Origin: CAYPTJ01 sp964413845
GTDB lineage: Bacteria > Patescibacteriota > WWE3 > 9FT-COMBO-53-11
Length of the DNA: 56,542 bases
Direction of reading: 5' to 3'
Assembly (NCBI GenBank): GCA_964413845.1
Contig: CAYPTJ010000003.1
Location: 1 to 56,542 of the forward strand
Part shown: positions 1 through 6,768 of the stretch, piece after piece
How the letters are laid out: every line of letters begins with the position of its first letter
Numbering within the stretch: position 1 is the first letter of the stretch
Program-made: the position numbers and the translations under genes
The notes under the pieces: model-generated
Databases searched by the model: none
What the model was told of the DNA's origin: nothing
What the model saw: the letters and a program-made list of their open reading frames with translations, nothing else

Positions 1-53
1 ATTTGCCTCTCCTGAGAAACTGCTGTAAAATTTAAGAGGAGGTGAGGAGCTAG

Positions 54-488
54 GTGCAAAAAGAATCAATCTGGCGCAAGCCTATTACACTGAGGGGGTT
101 AGGCATAGATAAGCTATTACAGACGTTCCGAAATATCTTTCAACGTATCGCGGCGTCAATCCGATCGAAAGTTGTCGTCAGTACGACTACGGTTGGATTA
201 CTTTTACTAAGTTTGCTTTTATTCGCGTTCATATATTTTATGTTTTCTACACCAGCGGAGAGGTTAGAACTTCGAGGAAAACCTGGGGAGATTTACACAG
301 GGCTTAGGAGTTTCTTGCATGGTAAGGAGTGTGTTGAGTATGAGATGAGAACCACGCCTTGTACGACCGAACACTATATTATAGGGCTACCATCGCCTTG
401 TGGTCCCACTTTGGGTAGGTGTATGAAGTGTATTGAGCATATTTTATGGTTTAGGTGGAGTGTTCCTGAGGGGAGAGGGTGTTATTAG
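54..488 (+). CDS. Cys-rich single-pass membrane protein, unknown function
   Basis: 144 residues starting at GTG, chosen because a strong Shine-Dalgarno (AGGAGGTGAGG, 37-47) lies just upstream. A basic N-terminal part (1-39) is followed by one membrane helix at about 40-64, then an exposed C-terminal half holding six cysteines, including an RCMKC cluster near the end. The positive charges before the helix suggest the N-terminus is cytosolic and the Cys-rich part outside. I recognise no family. It may begin upstream of the window as part of an operon. Real gene is likely because of the ribosome site and the clear helix; the function is open. Confidence 0.6.
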   Translation: MQKESIWRKPITLRGLGIDKLLQTFRNIFQRIAASIRSKVVVSTTTVGLLLLSLLLFAFIYFMFSTPAERLELRGKPGEIYTGLRSFLHGKECVEYEMRTTPCTTEHYIIGLPSPCGPTLGRCMKCIEHILWFRWSVPEGRGCY

Positions 489-968
489 CTCTAAAATCCC
501 GGAAAGTTTGAAATGAAAACCACCCCCGCTCCGCGTAAAGCTTCGGGAGGGCGCTGCCAAAACCCACCATCCTCTCCTGTGCGTTAGGAACACTTCTATA
601 GAAGTGTCCCATGTCCCCGTGGGTCTAGAATGAAGAAAATTCGACCAAAACCGCCGTCGGCGCTCTTTAGACAACCTTCCCGTTCGCCGGTGCTCCCGTC
701 CTCCTGTGCTTTAATCTCCACCTTGATCTTTCTTAATCTTTTCAATTCTGCCTGTCGGCAGACAGGCTTTAGGTTTTAATCTTTGATGTTTTTAAGTCCC
801 ATTTTCCTCCTGAGCGTGTTATAACGCGTTATAACGTCAGGTTTTGAATTGACGGCCGTAGCGACTTTTTTTTGACAACCTTTAGGACGTTCGACGTTCT
901 TTAGGACGTTTGACGTTCTTTAGGACGTTCTACGTCCTTCCCGTTCGCCGTCAAAATTTACTTCGGCT
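489..968. other. 480-bp gene-poor, repeat-rich intergenic region
   Basis: I see no convincing gene. It contains a perfect 18-bp palindrome (590-607, ACACTTCTATAGAAGTGT), a small inverted repeat CCTGTC/GACAGG (about 752-767), two copies of the 8-bp palindrome GTTATAAC (818-825 and 828-835), copies of a dispersed CCTTCCCGTTCGCCG word (675-689 and 936-950), a three-copy 19-bp tandem repeat and a GACGGC/GCCGTC inverted repeat enclosing it (about 853-952). This looks like a site where several repeat elements have settled. Confidence 0.6.
881..937. repeat. Three tandem copies of a 19-bp unit
   Basis: Units at 881-899, 900-918 and 919-937 read TTTAGGACGTTCGACGTTC with one to three differences. Each contains a near-palindromic GACGTTCGACGTTC-like core. 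There are no spacers, so this is not a CRISPR array. An inverted repeat (GACGGC near 853, GCCGTC near 947) flanks the group, so the whole block could fold into one long hairpin. Confidence 0.8.
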
Positions 969-1778
969 TTACCTAAGATCGTCAATGAAGATCTCGTAAT
1001 AGGAAACGAGTGAGGCGGCGTAAAACATCATCCAGAAGAAGAACTCCTCAAAAGGAAAAGTTCTCCCAAAGACGGTAATCCGACCAATGTAGTTGTCGCC
1101 GGTGTAGATCCAATAACTATAATCGACGGCGAACAACTCGAGTATAAGGTAGAGGACAAAGAAATAACTTGTCGTAATTGCCATTTTCTTAATCATATTT
1201 GGCTTTTTAATGGCAAGAAGAATTGTTGGGGTAATCGCCGCCAACCCCATATAAAAGTATGGGTAACGGAGTTGGAGAAGAAAACTTGGTTGGATTATAT
1301 AAATTACTAAAGTTACTGCTACAGCAGACAAACCCAACAGCAATCCAAACAGAAAATTTGGGGAAACTTCCTTATTCTTCTTATCATTAACAAAATGTTC
1401 ATAAAAAACTATGGTCCACAACGTCATCATCATGTAGGCCAGAATATTATCAATTGGAACAACCCCCAGAATTTTTTTCTCGAAAACAAGAGAAACGACA
1501 GTCCAGGTCCGGGTGAACTCAGCGACAAAGTCAAGGAAGAAGGCAAAAACAACGCCAAAGAGAATTGTTGCCAGGATGATTTTCTTCCAATCCTTCTTTT
1601 GCCGAATACTTAAGTAGGGGACGACGGTCACGGTGTAGAACAGGAATACGAAAAAAGGCTTTCCGATATACAGATTAGCGGTTAGGTAAGCGTACAAGAA
1701 ACTCAGTCCTGTTAGCCCAATTAGTACTACCGCATCTAGCTTTTTCCCGGAAAGAGGACTCTTTACCATCTCCTCCAA
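969..1778 (-). CDS. CarR/lycopene-cyclase-domain membrane protein
   Basis: About 269 residues with seven or so hydrophobic helices. It has two similar halves: the first ends in GVVPIDNILAYMMM and the second in a W-x-Y...G...FPFEEFFFWMMF stretch, matching the P-x-E-E-x-x-F-F signature of the heterodimeric-type lycopene cyclase (CrtYc/CrtYd, CarR superfamily). The first half has Asp-Asn where the second has Glu-Glu, so only one half keeps the usual acidic pair. The family makes beta-ionone rings on carotenoids, but no other carotenoid gene is in the window, so the substrate is unknown. Start is uncertain: TTG at 1778 or ATG at 1769, the latter very close to a GGAGGAG. A TATAAT-like box lies just before TTG 1778. 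Confidence 0.65.
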   Translation of the reverse strand: MEEMVKSPLSGKKLDAVVLIGLTGLSFLYAYLTANLYIGKPFFVFLFYTVTVVPYLSIRQKKDWKKIILATILFGVVFAFFLDFVAEFTRTWTVVSLVFEKKILGVVPIDNILAYMMMTLWTIVFYEHFVNDKKNKEVSPNFLFGLLLGLSAVAVTLVIYIIQPSFLLQLRYPYFYMGLAAITPTILLAIKKPNMIKKMAITTSYFFVLYLILELFAVDYSYWIYTGDNYIGRITVFGRTFPFEEFFFWMMFYAASLVSYYEIFIDDLR

Positions 1779-1826
1779 AATTATATCCTATCGCACCTTT
1801 ACAGATCTGGAAGAATCAGAGGATCG

Positions 1827-1899
1827 ACAACCTTCCCGTTCGCCGATCCAGTTTTGATTAACCTCTCTTACCATCTCCTCTTCTTAGCGTGTTATAACG
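1827..1899. repeat. Dispersed short repeats between two minus-strand genes
   Basis: 1827-1845 carries the ACAACCTTCCCGTTCGCCG word also found at 671-689 and, in part, at 936-950. Here it is bracketed by GGATCG and CGATCC, making a hairpin. 1886-1899 repeats AGCGTGTTATAACG exactly as at 813-826. Their role is unknown; being repeated only in this left flank they may be remnants of a local element. Confidence 0.6.
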
Positions 1900-1918
1900 A
1901 CGGTGCGAAGGAGGATAG

Positions 1919-1958
1919 GGAGAAAAAAGAAGAGCCACCTCCTTAAGAGAGTGGCTCT
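1919..1958 (-). terminator. Intrinsic terminator of the 1979-2455 gene
   Basis: On the minus strand AGAGCCAC pairs with GTGGCTCT (1951-1958 with 1931-1938), followed by a T-rich run. It sits directly after the stop codon of the upstream minus-strand gene. Confidence 0.85.
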
Positions 1959-1978
1959 AAAACTGCGGTGATCAAGGG

Positions 1979-2455
1979 CTAGACAGTAATGGCCCAAACG
2001 ATAAGCCATCCAACGACAAGGATCCAGAGGACCACGGTTACCGCAAAAAGCAGAAGACCGTCGTGGATCAACCAGAAGTAGTTGGCTTGAAGGTCAAGTT
2101 CTCGGATACTTCCGCGAAGGTTGTCCAACCCCGTCTGATATTCGGGGGACAACCGGTCCATGGTGGTGAGCCTTTGGGCCTGCTCGACGTGGTTGATGAG
2201 CGTCTTGTAGATGAGGGACATGTCGTTTTTGGGCGTGCGGAAGATGAGAGCGGCGTAACCGCTGGTCATCCCCCAACGCTCCATACCCTCTTTGACGTTG
2301 GTCATCCATGCAAGCATGTCATTTGGCTCAGAGCTCACTTGGGCTCTGGTCTTCCAACCGTTGACCTGCCGATCGATCTGATAGTTGAAAAACACAAGCC
2401 CTAGGGTTGCAGCGATCGCCACAACCAACAAAAGTGTAAATACTGCTCCTTTCAC
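1979..2455 (-). CDS. Two-helix membrane protein, unknown function
   Basis: 158 residues from GTG at 2455. That start is chosen over a longer frame reaching 2521 because AAGGAGGTG stands immediately upstream and because the protein then opens with a membrane helix (GAVFTLLLVVAIAATLGLVFF). A roughly 100-residue soluble, mostly helical middle follows, then a C-terminal helix at the very end. Both ends would be anchored with the middle on one side of the membrane, recalling sensor or LemA-like layouts, but I recognise no family. It has its own promoter and its own terminator, hence is a single-gene transcript. Confidence 0.7.
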   Translation of the reverse strand: MKGAVFTLLLVVAIAATLGLVFFNYQIDRQVNGWKTRAQVSSEPNDMLAWMTNVKEGMERWGMTSGYAALIFRTPKNDMSLIYKTLINHVEQAQRLTTMDRLSPEYQTGLDNLRGSIRELDLQANYFWLIHDGLLLFAVTVVLWILVVGWLIVWAITV

Positions 2456-2535
2456 CTTACACCTCCTTAAAGTGCTTTTAGTCGCCAATTCCTCTTTGGT
2501 AAGCCTACGGGCGACACGCAAGAGCTTACATTCCT

Positions 2536-2564
2536 ATCCTATCATAAAGCCGATAGTATGTCAA
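2536..2564 (-). promoter_or_regulatory. Promoter for the 1979-2455 gene
   Basis: On the minus strand, TTGACA (2559-2564), 17-bp spacer, TAGGAT (2536-2541). It is back to back with the promoter of the next plus-strand gene, with only 14 bp between the two -35 boxes. Confidence 0.75.
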
Positions 2565-2578
2565 CGACTGCAGAAACC

Positions 2579-2606
2579 TTGACAATTATTTCCCTCCTGA
2601 TATTCT
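2579..2606 (+). promoter_or_regulatory. Promoter for the small Zn-finger gene
   Basis: TTGACA (2579-2584), 16-bp spacer, TATTCT (2601-2606). A GGGAGG ribosome site follows about 12 bp later. Confidence 0.75.
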
Positions 2607-2631
2607 TTAGGAAAGAAGGGAGGGGGTGGCT

Positions 2632-2775
2632 GTGTGCGGTCCACAAGGTAGACCAGAGGAGGCCGGCGGCAAAGGACTTTGCCTGTTTTGCCGTGCTGAA
2701 GTTGAACAATCGCAATTCGCCGGGCACCTTAAGCGTTGTAAGGCAAAGGCGCGCCGCAAAAAAGTTTTAAAATAA
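2632..2775 (+). CDS. Small C2HC zinc-finger-like protein
   Basis: 47 residues from GTG at 2632 (GTG at 2626 is possible but crowds the Shine-Dalgarno GGGAGG at 2618-2623). A CLFC pair is followed after about ten residues by H-x3-C (GHLKRC), giving a C-x2-C...H-x3-C pattern that could bind one Zn ion. The C-terminus is very basic (KAKARRKK), which suggests nucleic-acid binding. It has a clear promoter and ribosome site. No family recognised; the role could be a small regulator. Confidence 0.65.
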   Translation: MCGPQGRPEEAGGKGLCLFCRAEVEQSQFAGHLKRCKAKARRKKVLK

Positions 2776-2808
2776 AGCGATTGCGATAACTGGGAAGGAG
2801 GTTTTAAG

Positions 2809-3051
2809 ATGGCGTCGAAGGATCTTCCGGGAGGGATTGGTTGTGAGGAGGCCCAAAACCTCGCTAATCTCTACTTCAATGGCCTTGGTGGAGATGTCGT
2901 AAAAAGACCTTACTTGAAGCACATTGAACTTTGCGAAAGGTGTCAAGCGGTCCATCAAAGGTGGGTGGCTTGGCTTTGGGAGCTGGGAGAAGTGACCGGG
3001 GACGCTTTTGGTTATGTTCCTGAAAATCAAGAATCGATGCCCGAACTGTGA
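2809..3051 (+). CDS. Small HxxxCxxC protein, anti-sigma-like zinc site
   Basis: 80 residues, ATG preceded by GGAAGGAGG. The core YLKHIELCERCQ contains H-x3-C-x2-C, the pattern of ZAS-type anti-sigma zinc domains, and an earlier Cys lies at GIGCEEAQ. No membrane helix is present, unlike many anti-sigma factors. It lies 33 bp after the small Zn-finger gene and ends in a terminator, so the two probably share a transcript. The function as an anti-sigma-type binding protein is inference from one motif. Confidence 0.65.
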   Translation: MASKDLPGGIGCEEAQNLANLYFNGLGGDVVKRPYLKHIELCERCQAVHQRWVAWLWELGEVTGDAFGYVPENQESMPEL

Positions 3052-3068
3052 AGCTCGGGCATTTTTCT
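3037..3068 (+). terminator. Intrinsic terminator overlapping a stop codon
   Basis: ATGCCCGA (3037-3044) pairs with TCGGGCAT (3055-3062), followed by a T-rich tail. The left arm codes for the last residues of the upstream protein, a compact arrangement. Confidence 0.9.
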
Positions 3069-3154
3069 TTTCACCCTACGGTTGGAAATAAGGAATGAAA
3101 CGAACTTTTTGGCTTTAGCCAAAATCGATGGGTTTAGCGTTGGTTAAAAATTAG

Positions 3155-3880
3155 CTAAATAATCATAGAGATTAGCATCGCAACGGCACAACCAACAATG
3201 ATGCCAAAGCCCATCCCATGTGGCTGTTTGTAGCGCTGGGCTGTTGGTAGAAGTTCGTCAACAGTAAGATAGACCATTACACCAGCGGCAAAGGCTAAGG
3301 CTAAAGGAATTAACCCCCCGACAGATGATAAGAGAGCTACACCTATTACTGCGCCAAGAGGCTCTGCTAACCCAGAGAGAAAAGAGATTGTAAATGCTCG
3401 CTTTCGCGAACCTCCTGAAGATATTATCGGCAATGCTATGGCAATTCCTTCTGGTATATTGTGCAAAGCTATGGACACAGCTACCAGCAAACCAAAAGCA
3501 GGCAAATGATAAAAACCAGCTGATATAGCAAGCCCTTCCGGCATGTTATGGAGTGAGATGCCTATAGCGATCAATGTGGCTGTCTTGAACATCTTTTTAT
3601 CAATTATTCCTTTCTCAAAAATAGAGAATTCTAAATGGGGCAACAACGAGTCTAGAAAAAGAATGAGTAGTGCGCCTAATACAAAACCAATGATAGCTAA
3701 CACATAGCTAATCATCATAGATTCGTGTAGTAGTCCTGTGAATGCCAAGGTTAACATAATACCGGAGGCAAAGCCCATGCTGGCTGACATTAAGGTCTTG
3801 GTAGGCTTGAATGGAAAAATTATTAACGCACCCAAACCCGTACACAAGCCGGCTATCAGGGCAAGCAAGATAGGATACAT
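3155..3880 (-). CDS. ZIP-family divalent metal transporter
   Basis: 241 residues, about eight membrane helices. The two metal-path helices carry the ZIP signatures HNMPEG (GISLHNMPEGLAI) and HNIPEG (IALHNIPEGIAI), with a conserved GLAEPLGA further on. This matches the GufA/ZupT-type transporters that import zinc and related divalent ions. Length is normal for bacterial ZIP proteins. No ribosome site is visible; an AT-rich TATAAA-like box ends only about six bases before ATG, so the message may be leaderless. It stands alone on the minus strand. Confidence 0.95.
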   Translation of the reverse strand: MYPILLALIAGLCTGLGALIIFPFKPTKTLMSASMGFASGIMLTLAFTGLLHESMMISYVLAIIGFVLGALLILFLDSLLPHLEFSIFEKGIIDKKMFKTATLIAIGISLHNMPEGLAISAGFYHLPAFGLLVAVSIALHNIPEGIAIALPIISSGGSRKRAFTISFLSGLAEPLGAVIGVALLSSVGGLIPLALAFAAGVMVYLTVDELLPTAQRYKQPHGMGFGIIVGCAVAMLISMII

Positions 3881-3959
3881 ATTGTATTTATATTTTAGCT
3901 AAACTCTCTAAAAAATTCAATTTTCCCGTGACGGGAAAGGCGGTTTATTCATCCTTCTC

Positions 3960-3987
3960 TTGACACTGATTTCTTAGTTGTTAAACT
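3960..3987 (+). promoter_or_regulatory. Promoter for the Zn-ribbon gene
   Basis: TTGACA (3960-3965), 16-bp spacer, TAAACT (3982-3987). Transcription should begin near 3994, which rules out a TTG start at 3978 for the following gene. Confidence 0.6.
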
Positions 3988-4008
3988 TAAGGAAAGAAGG
4001 AGGGAGGG

Positions 4009-4208
4009 ATGTACTTTCTAAGGGTGGTGAACTGCGGGTTGTTGCGCGGGCGTACCTGGTTGGTACTTCCGACTCGCCGATTCGGTTGGTGGAGTTGCGG
4101 TGCCCGTTTTGTGGTGAGCCGCGCAGCGGGGAACTCAGGCCTTGCTTTTGTGGTGAAGTTCCGGTGGAGATCATCTCTAGGAAGGGCAGTTTGTTGCTGG
4201 CTGATTAG
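4009..4208 (+). CDS. Small Zn-ribbon protein with a broken or recoded start
   Basis: The frame running 4011-4208 encodes a zinc ribbon, RCPFCGEPRSGELRPCFCGE, with two C-x-x/C-x-C-type pairs, and ends in a plausible tail. But no ATG, GTG or TTG lies in that frame downstream of the promoter. The well placed Shine-Dalgarno (GGAGG about 3999-4003) points to ATG 4009, which is in the neighbouring frame and yields an Arg/Trp-rich sequence that looks unnatural. One extra base after the ATG would restore the Zn ribbon in frame. So this is either a frameshift mutation, a sequence error or a frameshifted start. Protein about 66 residues if repaired. Confidence 0.5.
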
Positions 4209-4263
4209 AAGATATCCTTTGTCCCGTCGCCGGCGGTTCTGGCAAAGAGAAGGAGGGAGCTAG

Positions 4264-4365
4264 ATGGGCTTTCTGGAGGTATTTAAGCTTATTGCTGCTC
4301 TGGCGGCTCTTGTGATCGCGGGGATAGGTGTATGGCGAATGAGACGGATAATTAGAGGCAAATAG
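4264..4365 (+). CDS. 33-residue single-helix membrane peptide
   Basis: ATG at 4264, with GAAGGAGGG ten bases upstream. The peptide is a short amphipathic start (MGFLEVFKL), a hydrophobic helix (IAALAALVIAGIGVW) and a basic tail (RMRRIIRGK). It sits between the Zn-ribbon gene and a terminator, so it is the last gene of that small transcript. Size and build recall small membrane regulators or type I toxins, but neither an antisense RNA nor a homologue can be shown here. Confidence 0.6.
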   Translation: MGFLEVFKLIAALAALVIAGIGVWRMRRIIRGK

Positions 4366-4415
4366 ATTATCCGTCAGAGGGCTTCATCAGCTGAGATAGA
4401 ATGAAGGACGTTGCT

Positions 4416-4447
4416 AGGCGGTTTTTACAAAGACCGCCTTTTTCTTT
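4416..4447 (+). terminator. Intrinsic terminator
   Basis: AGGCGGT (4416-4422) pairs with ACCGCCT (4433-4439) and is followed by TTTTTCTTT. It closes the transcript of the Zn-ribbon and 33-residue peptide genes. Confidence 0.9.
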
Positions 4448-4454
4448 ATCCAGA

Positions 4455-4482
4455 TTGACAATGTAGCCTGCGCATATAGAAT
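4455..4482 (+). promoter_or_regulatory. Promoter of plsY
   Basis: TTGACA (4455-4460), 16-bp spacer, TAGAAT (4477-4482), starting right after the preceding terminator. Confidence 0.75.
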
Positions 4483-4519
4483 AGATTTGAAGCATTAACA
4501 ATGTGGGAAAGGGGGAGGA

Positions 4520-5173
4520 ATGACGGTACTTCTGGTAACCTTCGGTTATCTTTTAGGTTCGATCTCTTTGGCTTATCTCGTTGCTCGTTGGATCAGGGGG
4601 ATAGATCTTCGTCGCTGGGGTAGCGGTACGGTTAGCGGTACCGGTGTCTACTATCATGTGTCCAAGTGGGCGGTGGTTCTGGTAGGAATCTTTGACCTCG
4701 CCAAAGGTGCTTTCCCAACCTGGCTGGGGCTTAGGTTAGACCTGGGGTTGCCGGTGGCTTTGGCTGCAGGACTGGCCGCAGTGGTTGGTCACAACTGGCC
4801 CTTTTATCTTAGGTTTAAAGGCGGTCGCGGCCTTGCTACCATGGGAGGAATGCTCTTGGTAGTCTTTCCTTGGAGTGCTCTTTGGTTAGGGCCTGCGTTG
4901 GGCATCGGACGGTTATTTCGCTACACGGGACTGGGGGGCTTGTTAGGGTTAGCGACGCTTCCAATTTTAGGGTTGATCATCGGGCAATCCCCAGCAGTAA
5001 TTTGGGCTTGTGGGGGGATGCTCCTTTTGACGGTGATCAAACGGTTGGAAGCCAACCGCTTGCCGCTACCTCCGCCAGGACCTAAGCGGCGCCGAGTCCT
5101 GATCTGTCGCCTGCTTTTCGACCGTGATGTTGGTCCTCGTGAGGTTTGGACGGAGCGCGGTCTTATAAAATAG
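4520..5173 (+). CDS. plsY: Glycerol-3-phosphate acyltransferase PlsY
   Basis: 217 residues, five or more membrane helices. It transfers an acyl group from acyl-phosphate to glycerol-3-phosphate, the first step of phospholipid synthesis, at the inner membrane. The three PlsY motifs are visible: GSISLAYLVAR...RRWGSGTVSGTG near the N-terminus, DLAKG (about residue 60), and GHNWPFYLRFKGGRGLATMGG (about 92-112). ATG follows a purine-rich GGGGGAGGA site. Own promoter and terminator. Having PlsY hints that some lipid synthesis is retained, which varies among reduced genomes of this kind. The charged C-terminal tail after the last helix is longer than usual. Confidence 0.93.
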   Translation: MTVLLVTFGYLLGSISLAYLVARWIRGIDLRRWGSGTVSGTGVYYHVSKWAVVLVGIFDLAKGAFPTWLGLRLDLGLPVALAAGLAAVVGHNWPFYLRFKGGRGLATMGGMLLVVFPWSALWLGPALGIGRLFRYTGLGGLLGLATLPILGLIIGQSPAVIWACGGMLLLTVIKRLEANRLPLPPPGPKRRRVLICRLLFDRDVGPREVWTERGLIK

Positions 5174-5182
5174 ATGTGTTGG

Positions 5183-5214
5183 GCCCGTATTTTTAGTGCG
5201 GGCTCTTTTCTTTT
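5183..5214 (+). terminator. Intrinsic terminator of plsY
   Basis: GCCCG pairs with CGGGC (5183-5187 with 5199-5203), followed by TCTTTTCTTTT. Confidence 0.85.
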
Positions 5215-5247
5215 GAAAAAATAATGGGTACTTTTTCAAGTACCCAT
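5212..5247 (-). terminator. Terminator of the glycosyltransferase gene
   Basis: On the minus strand ATGGGTACTT pairs with AAGTACCCAT around a four-base loop, followed by a T-rich run. The left arm codes for the last residues and the stop codon lies in the stem. Convergent with the plsY terminator. Confidence 0.85.
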
Positions 5248-6357
5248 ATGCAAAACATCGTTATACACTTTGAGGATCCTTGGTCCAACATTGTCCCAAG
5301 AATACTGCTCAACCTCCTTAAGGCTCCACCGGCTCATCCTTTTTCTTAGCTCTTCATCTTTTGCAAGAATGATGAGAACCTCGGCAAGCCCCTCGACATC
5401 TTCCGGTGGAACAAGAAGCTTCGCCCCTTCTCCCTTAAGAACCTCACGGTATCCGGCGTTGGCAAAAGCGACAACCGGCAGTCCTGAAGCCATCGCTTCC
5501 AAAAGAACAATTCCAAAACTTTCCCCATGGGTCGCTGGTGCACAATAAAGATTGGCCTCGGCAAAGAAGCGCGGCAGCTCTTCCTCATTGGCAAACCCAA
5601 CAAACCTTACCCCTTTAAGATTATTTTTGGCCACAAATTCTTCCGCCTTAGCTTCTAGAGGTCCACCTCCAACGATAACTAGCCCAACATCACTAACCTC
5701 TTCCCGAATCTTCTTAAAAGCTTTCAGCAGAAAGAGAATTCCCTTTCTCTTGTCCAATCTTCCCACATACAAAATGGTGATTGACCTTTTAGTGGGGAAG
5801 CGCTTGCGGTAAGTGCTCTTGAACCGCTCAAGATCAACTCCGGGAGGGATCACCGCATATTCGCCGGGGGAGACTTGATTGGCAAACTCTAGCGCTGGTT
5901 GTGAGATGGCAATTCTCCCATCAAGTTTTTTGATGTAGTGGTCCATCAAAGGAAAAAGAAGCGGTAATGACACCGGCAACCTTTCCGGTTCCAAATAGTT
6001 ATGGAAAGTGGCAACGCTTGGGGTGCGGGTGTGGTCAAGAAACCGCATCCCCAACACTCCAAACATTCCTTGAAGATGGAGAATCTCAAGGCGCTCTTTT
6101 TCTGTGATCTTCTCAATCTCCTCTTTTCCTATCCAGTCGGTGTACGCTGAGATCTGTGTCCCTATTCCAGGAAGGGTAGGAGATTTCCCCACTCTTGCGA
6201 CTTTGAATCCTTTCTTCTCACTTTCTCCTTCTTCGCCACCGGCGATAATTACTGCCTGATGTCCCGCTTTTTGCAGGAACTGATAGAGTCCTTTAACGTA
6301 GGTTTGGACTCCGCCGGGAAAATCGGGATTGCCATCAAGTAAAATTCCAACCTTCAT
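5236..6357 (-). CDS. GT4-family glycosyltransferase
   Basis: 373 residues from ATG 6357, chosen for AAGGAGGGG just upstream; a longer frame to 6432 has no such site. GT-B fold with an N-terminal domain opening KVGILLDGNPDFPGGVQTYV and a C-terminal nucleotide-sugar domain: VGRLDKRKG (about 203), then the donor motif E-x7-E in GESFGIVLLEAMASGLPVVA. This layout is that of PimA/PimB-like and other mannosyl or glucosyltransferases that build glycolipids or cell-surface glycans. Donor and acceptor cannot be read from sequence. It lies opposite plsY, so both may serve envelope lipid synthesis. Confidence 0.9.
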   Translation of the reverse strand: MKVGILLDGNPDFPGGVQTYVKGLYQFLQKAGHQAVIIAGGEEGESEKKGFKVARVGKSPTLPGIGTQISAYTDWIGKEEIEKITEKERLEILHLQGMFGVLGMRFLDHTRTPSVATFHNYLEPERLPVSLPLLFPLMDHYIKKLDGRIAISQPALEFANQVSPGEYAVIPPGVDLERFKSTYRKRFPTKRSITILYVGRLDKRKGILFLLKAFKKIREEVSDVGLVIVGGGPLEAKAEEFVAKNNLKGVRFVGFANEEELPRFFAEANLYCAPATHGESFGIVLLEAMASGLPVVAFANAGYREVLKGEGAKLLVPPEDVEGLAEVLIILAKDEELRKRMSRWSLKEVEQYSWDNVGPRILKVYNDVLHMGT

Positions 6358-6453
6358 CGTTTTCCCCTCCTTCTTTTGATTTAGCTTTGAGGGAACGAAA
6401 AGAGGATAGCAGATTAAGATAGAAACCAGCAAGGGTGGGGATCTCTCTCGCGC

Positions 6454-6482
6454 TTGATCTTTTCTTGGTTCCCTGATATTAT
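6454..6482 (+). promoter_or_regulatory. Probable promoter of the ribosomal-protein leader
   Basis: TTGATC (6454-6459), 17-bp spacer, TATTAT (6477-6482). The transcript would start near 6489 with a small hairpin (TTCCGC/GCGGAA, 6491-6506). It is the only good promoter I see before L3. Confidence 0.65.
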
Positions 6483-6515
6483 CTTTGCGGTTCCGCGGTT
6501 GCGGAATTTGGTAAG

Positions 6516-6605
6516 ATGAAAAAGGTGATGGTTAAGCGTCCGTCCGAGTTAGTGATCAGCGAACACTCTACCGTGATCAGGAAGGAGGTGTTAGCCGACT
6601 TCTGA
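6516..6605 (+). CDS. Possible 29-residue leader peptide
   Basis: ATG at 6516 opens MKKVMVKRPSELVISEHSTV and runs to TGA 6603. The ribosome site is weak. It contains an AAGGAGGTG near its end (6582-6590) that has no good start codon behind it. It lies in the leader of the ribosomal operon just before a terminator, so a leader peptide coupled to attenuation is possible. It may equally be an accidental frame. Confidence 0.35.
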   Translation: MKKVMVKRPSELVISEHSTVIRKEVLADF

Positions 6606-6633
6606 TCGCTGGTCTTCCGATCCTAATCTCTGT

Positions 6634-6656
6634 TGGCCGCTTAACGCGGCTTTTTT
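6634..6656 (+). terminator. Terminator or attenuator before rplC
   Basis: GCCGC (6636-6640) pairs with GCGGC (6646-6650), followed by six T. Transcription of the whole ribosomal cluster appears to pass through it, since I find no good promoter between it and L3. A second hairpin (GGTTG...CAACC with inner TTCTC/GAGAA, 6661-6690) follows and could be a protein-binding site. Confidence 0.65.
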
Positions 6657-6768
6657 GATTGGTTGTTCTCTTCGAGAATGACCATCAACCCCGCATACGA
6701 CGCTCCAACGAGATCTGGACGTAGTCAAGATGAGTTGGAAGGAGTTGTGCGGGGTAGGAAGGACAAAG

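Noticed and set aside
881..937. CRISPR array
   Set aside because: The three 19-bp units are directly abutting with no spacers, and no cas gene is near.
2063..2404. Plus-strand 113-residue frame
   Set aside because: It is antisense to a minus-strand gene that has promoter, ribosome site and terminator.
6730..6768. Upstream extension of L3 from 6730
   Set aside because: The added residues are not L3-like and a Shine-Dalgarno stands before 6769.
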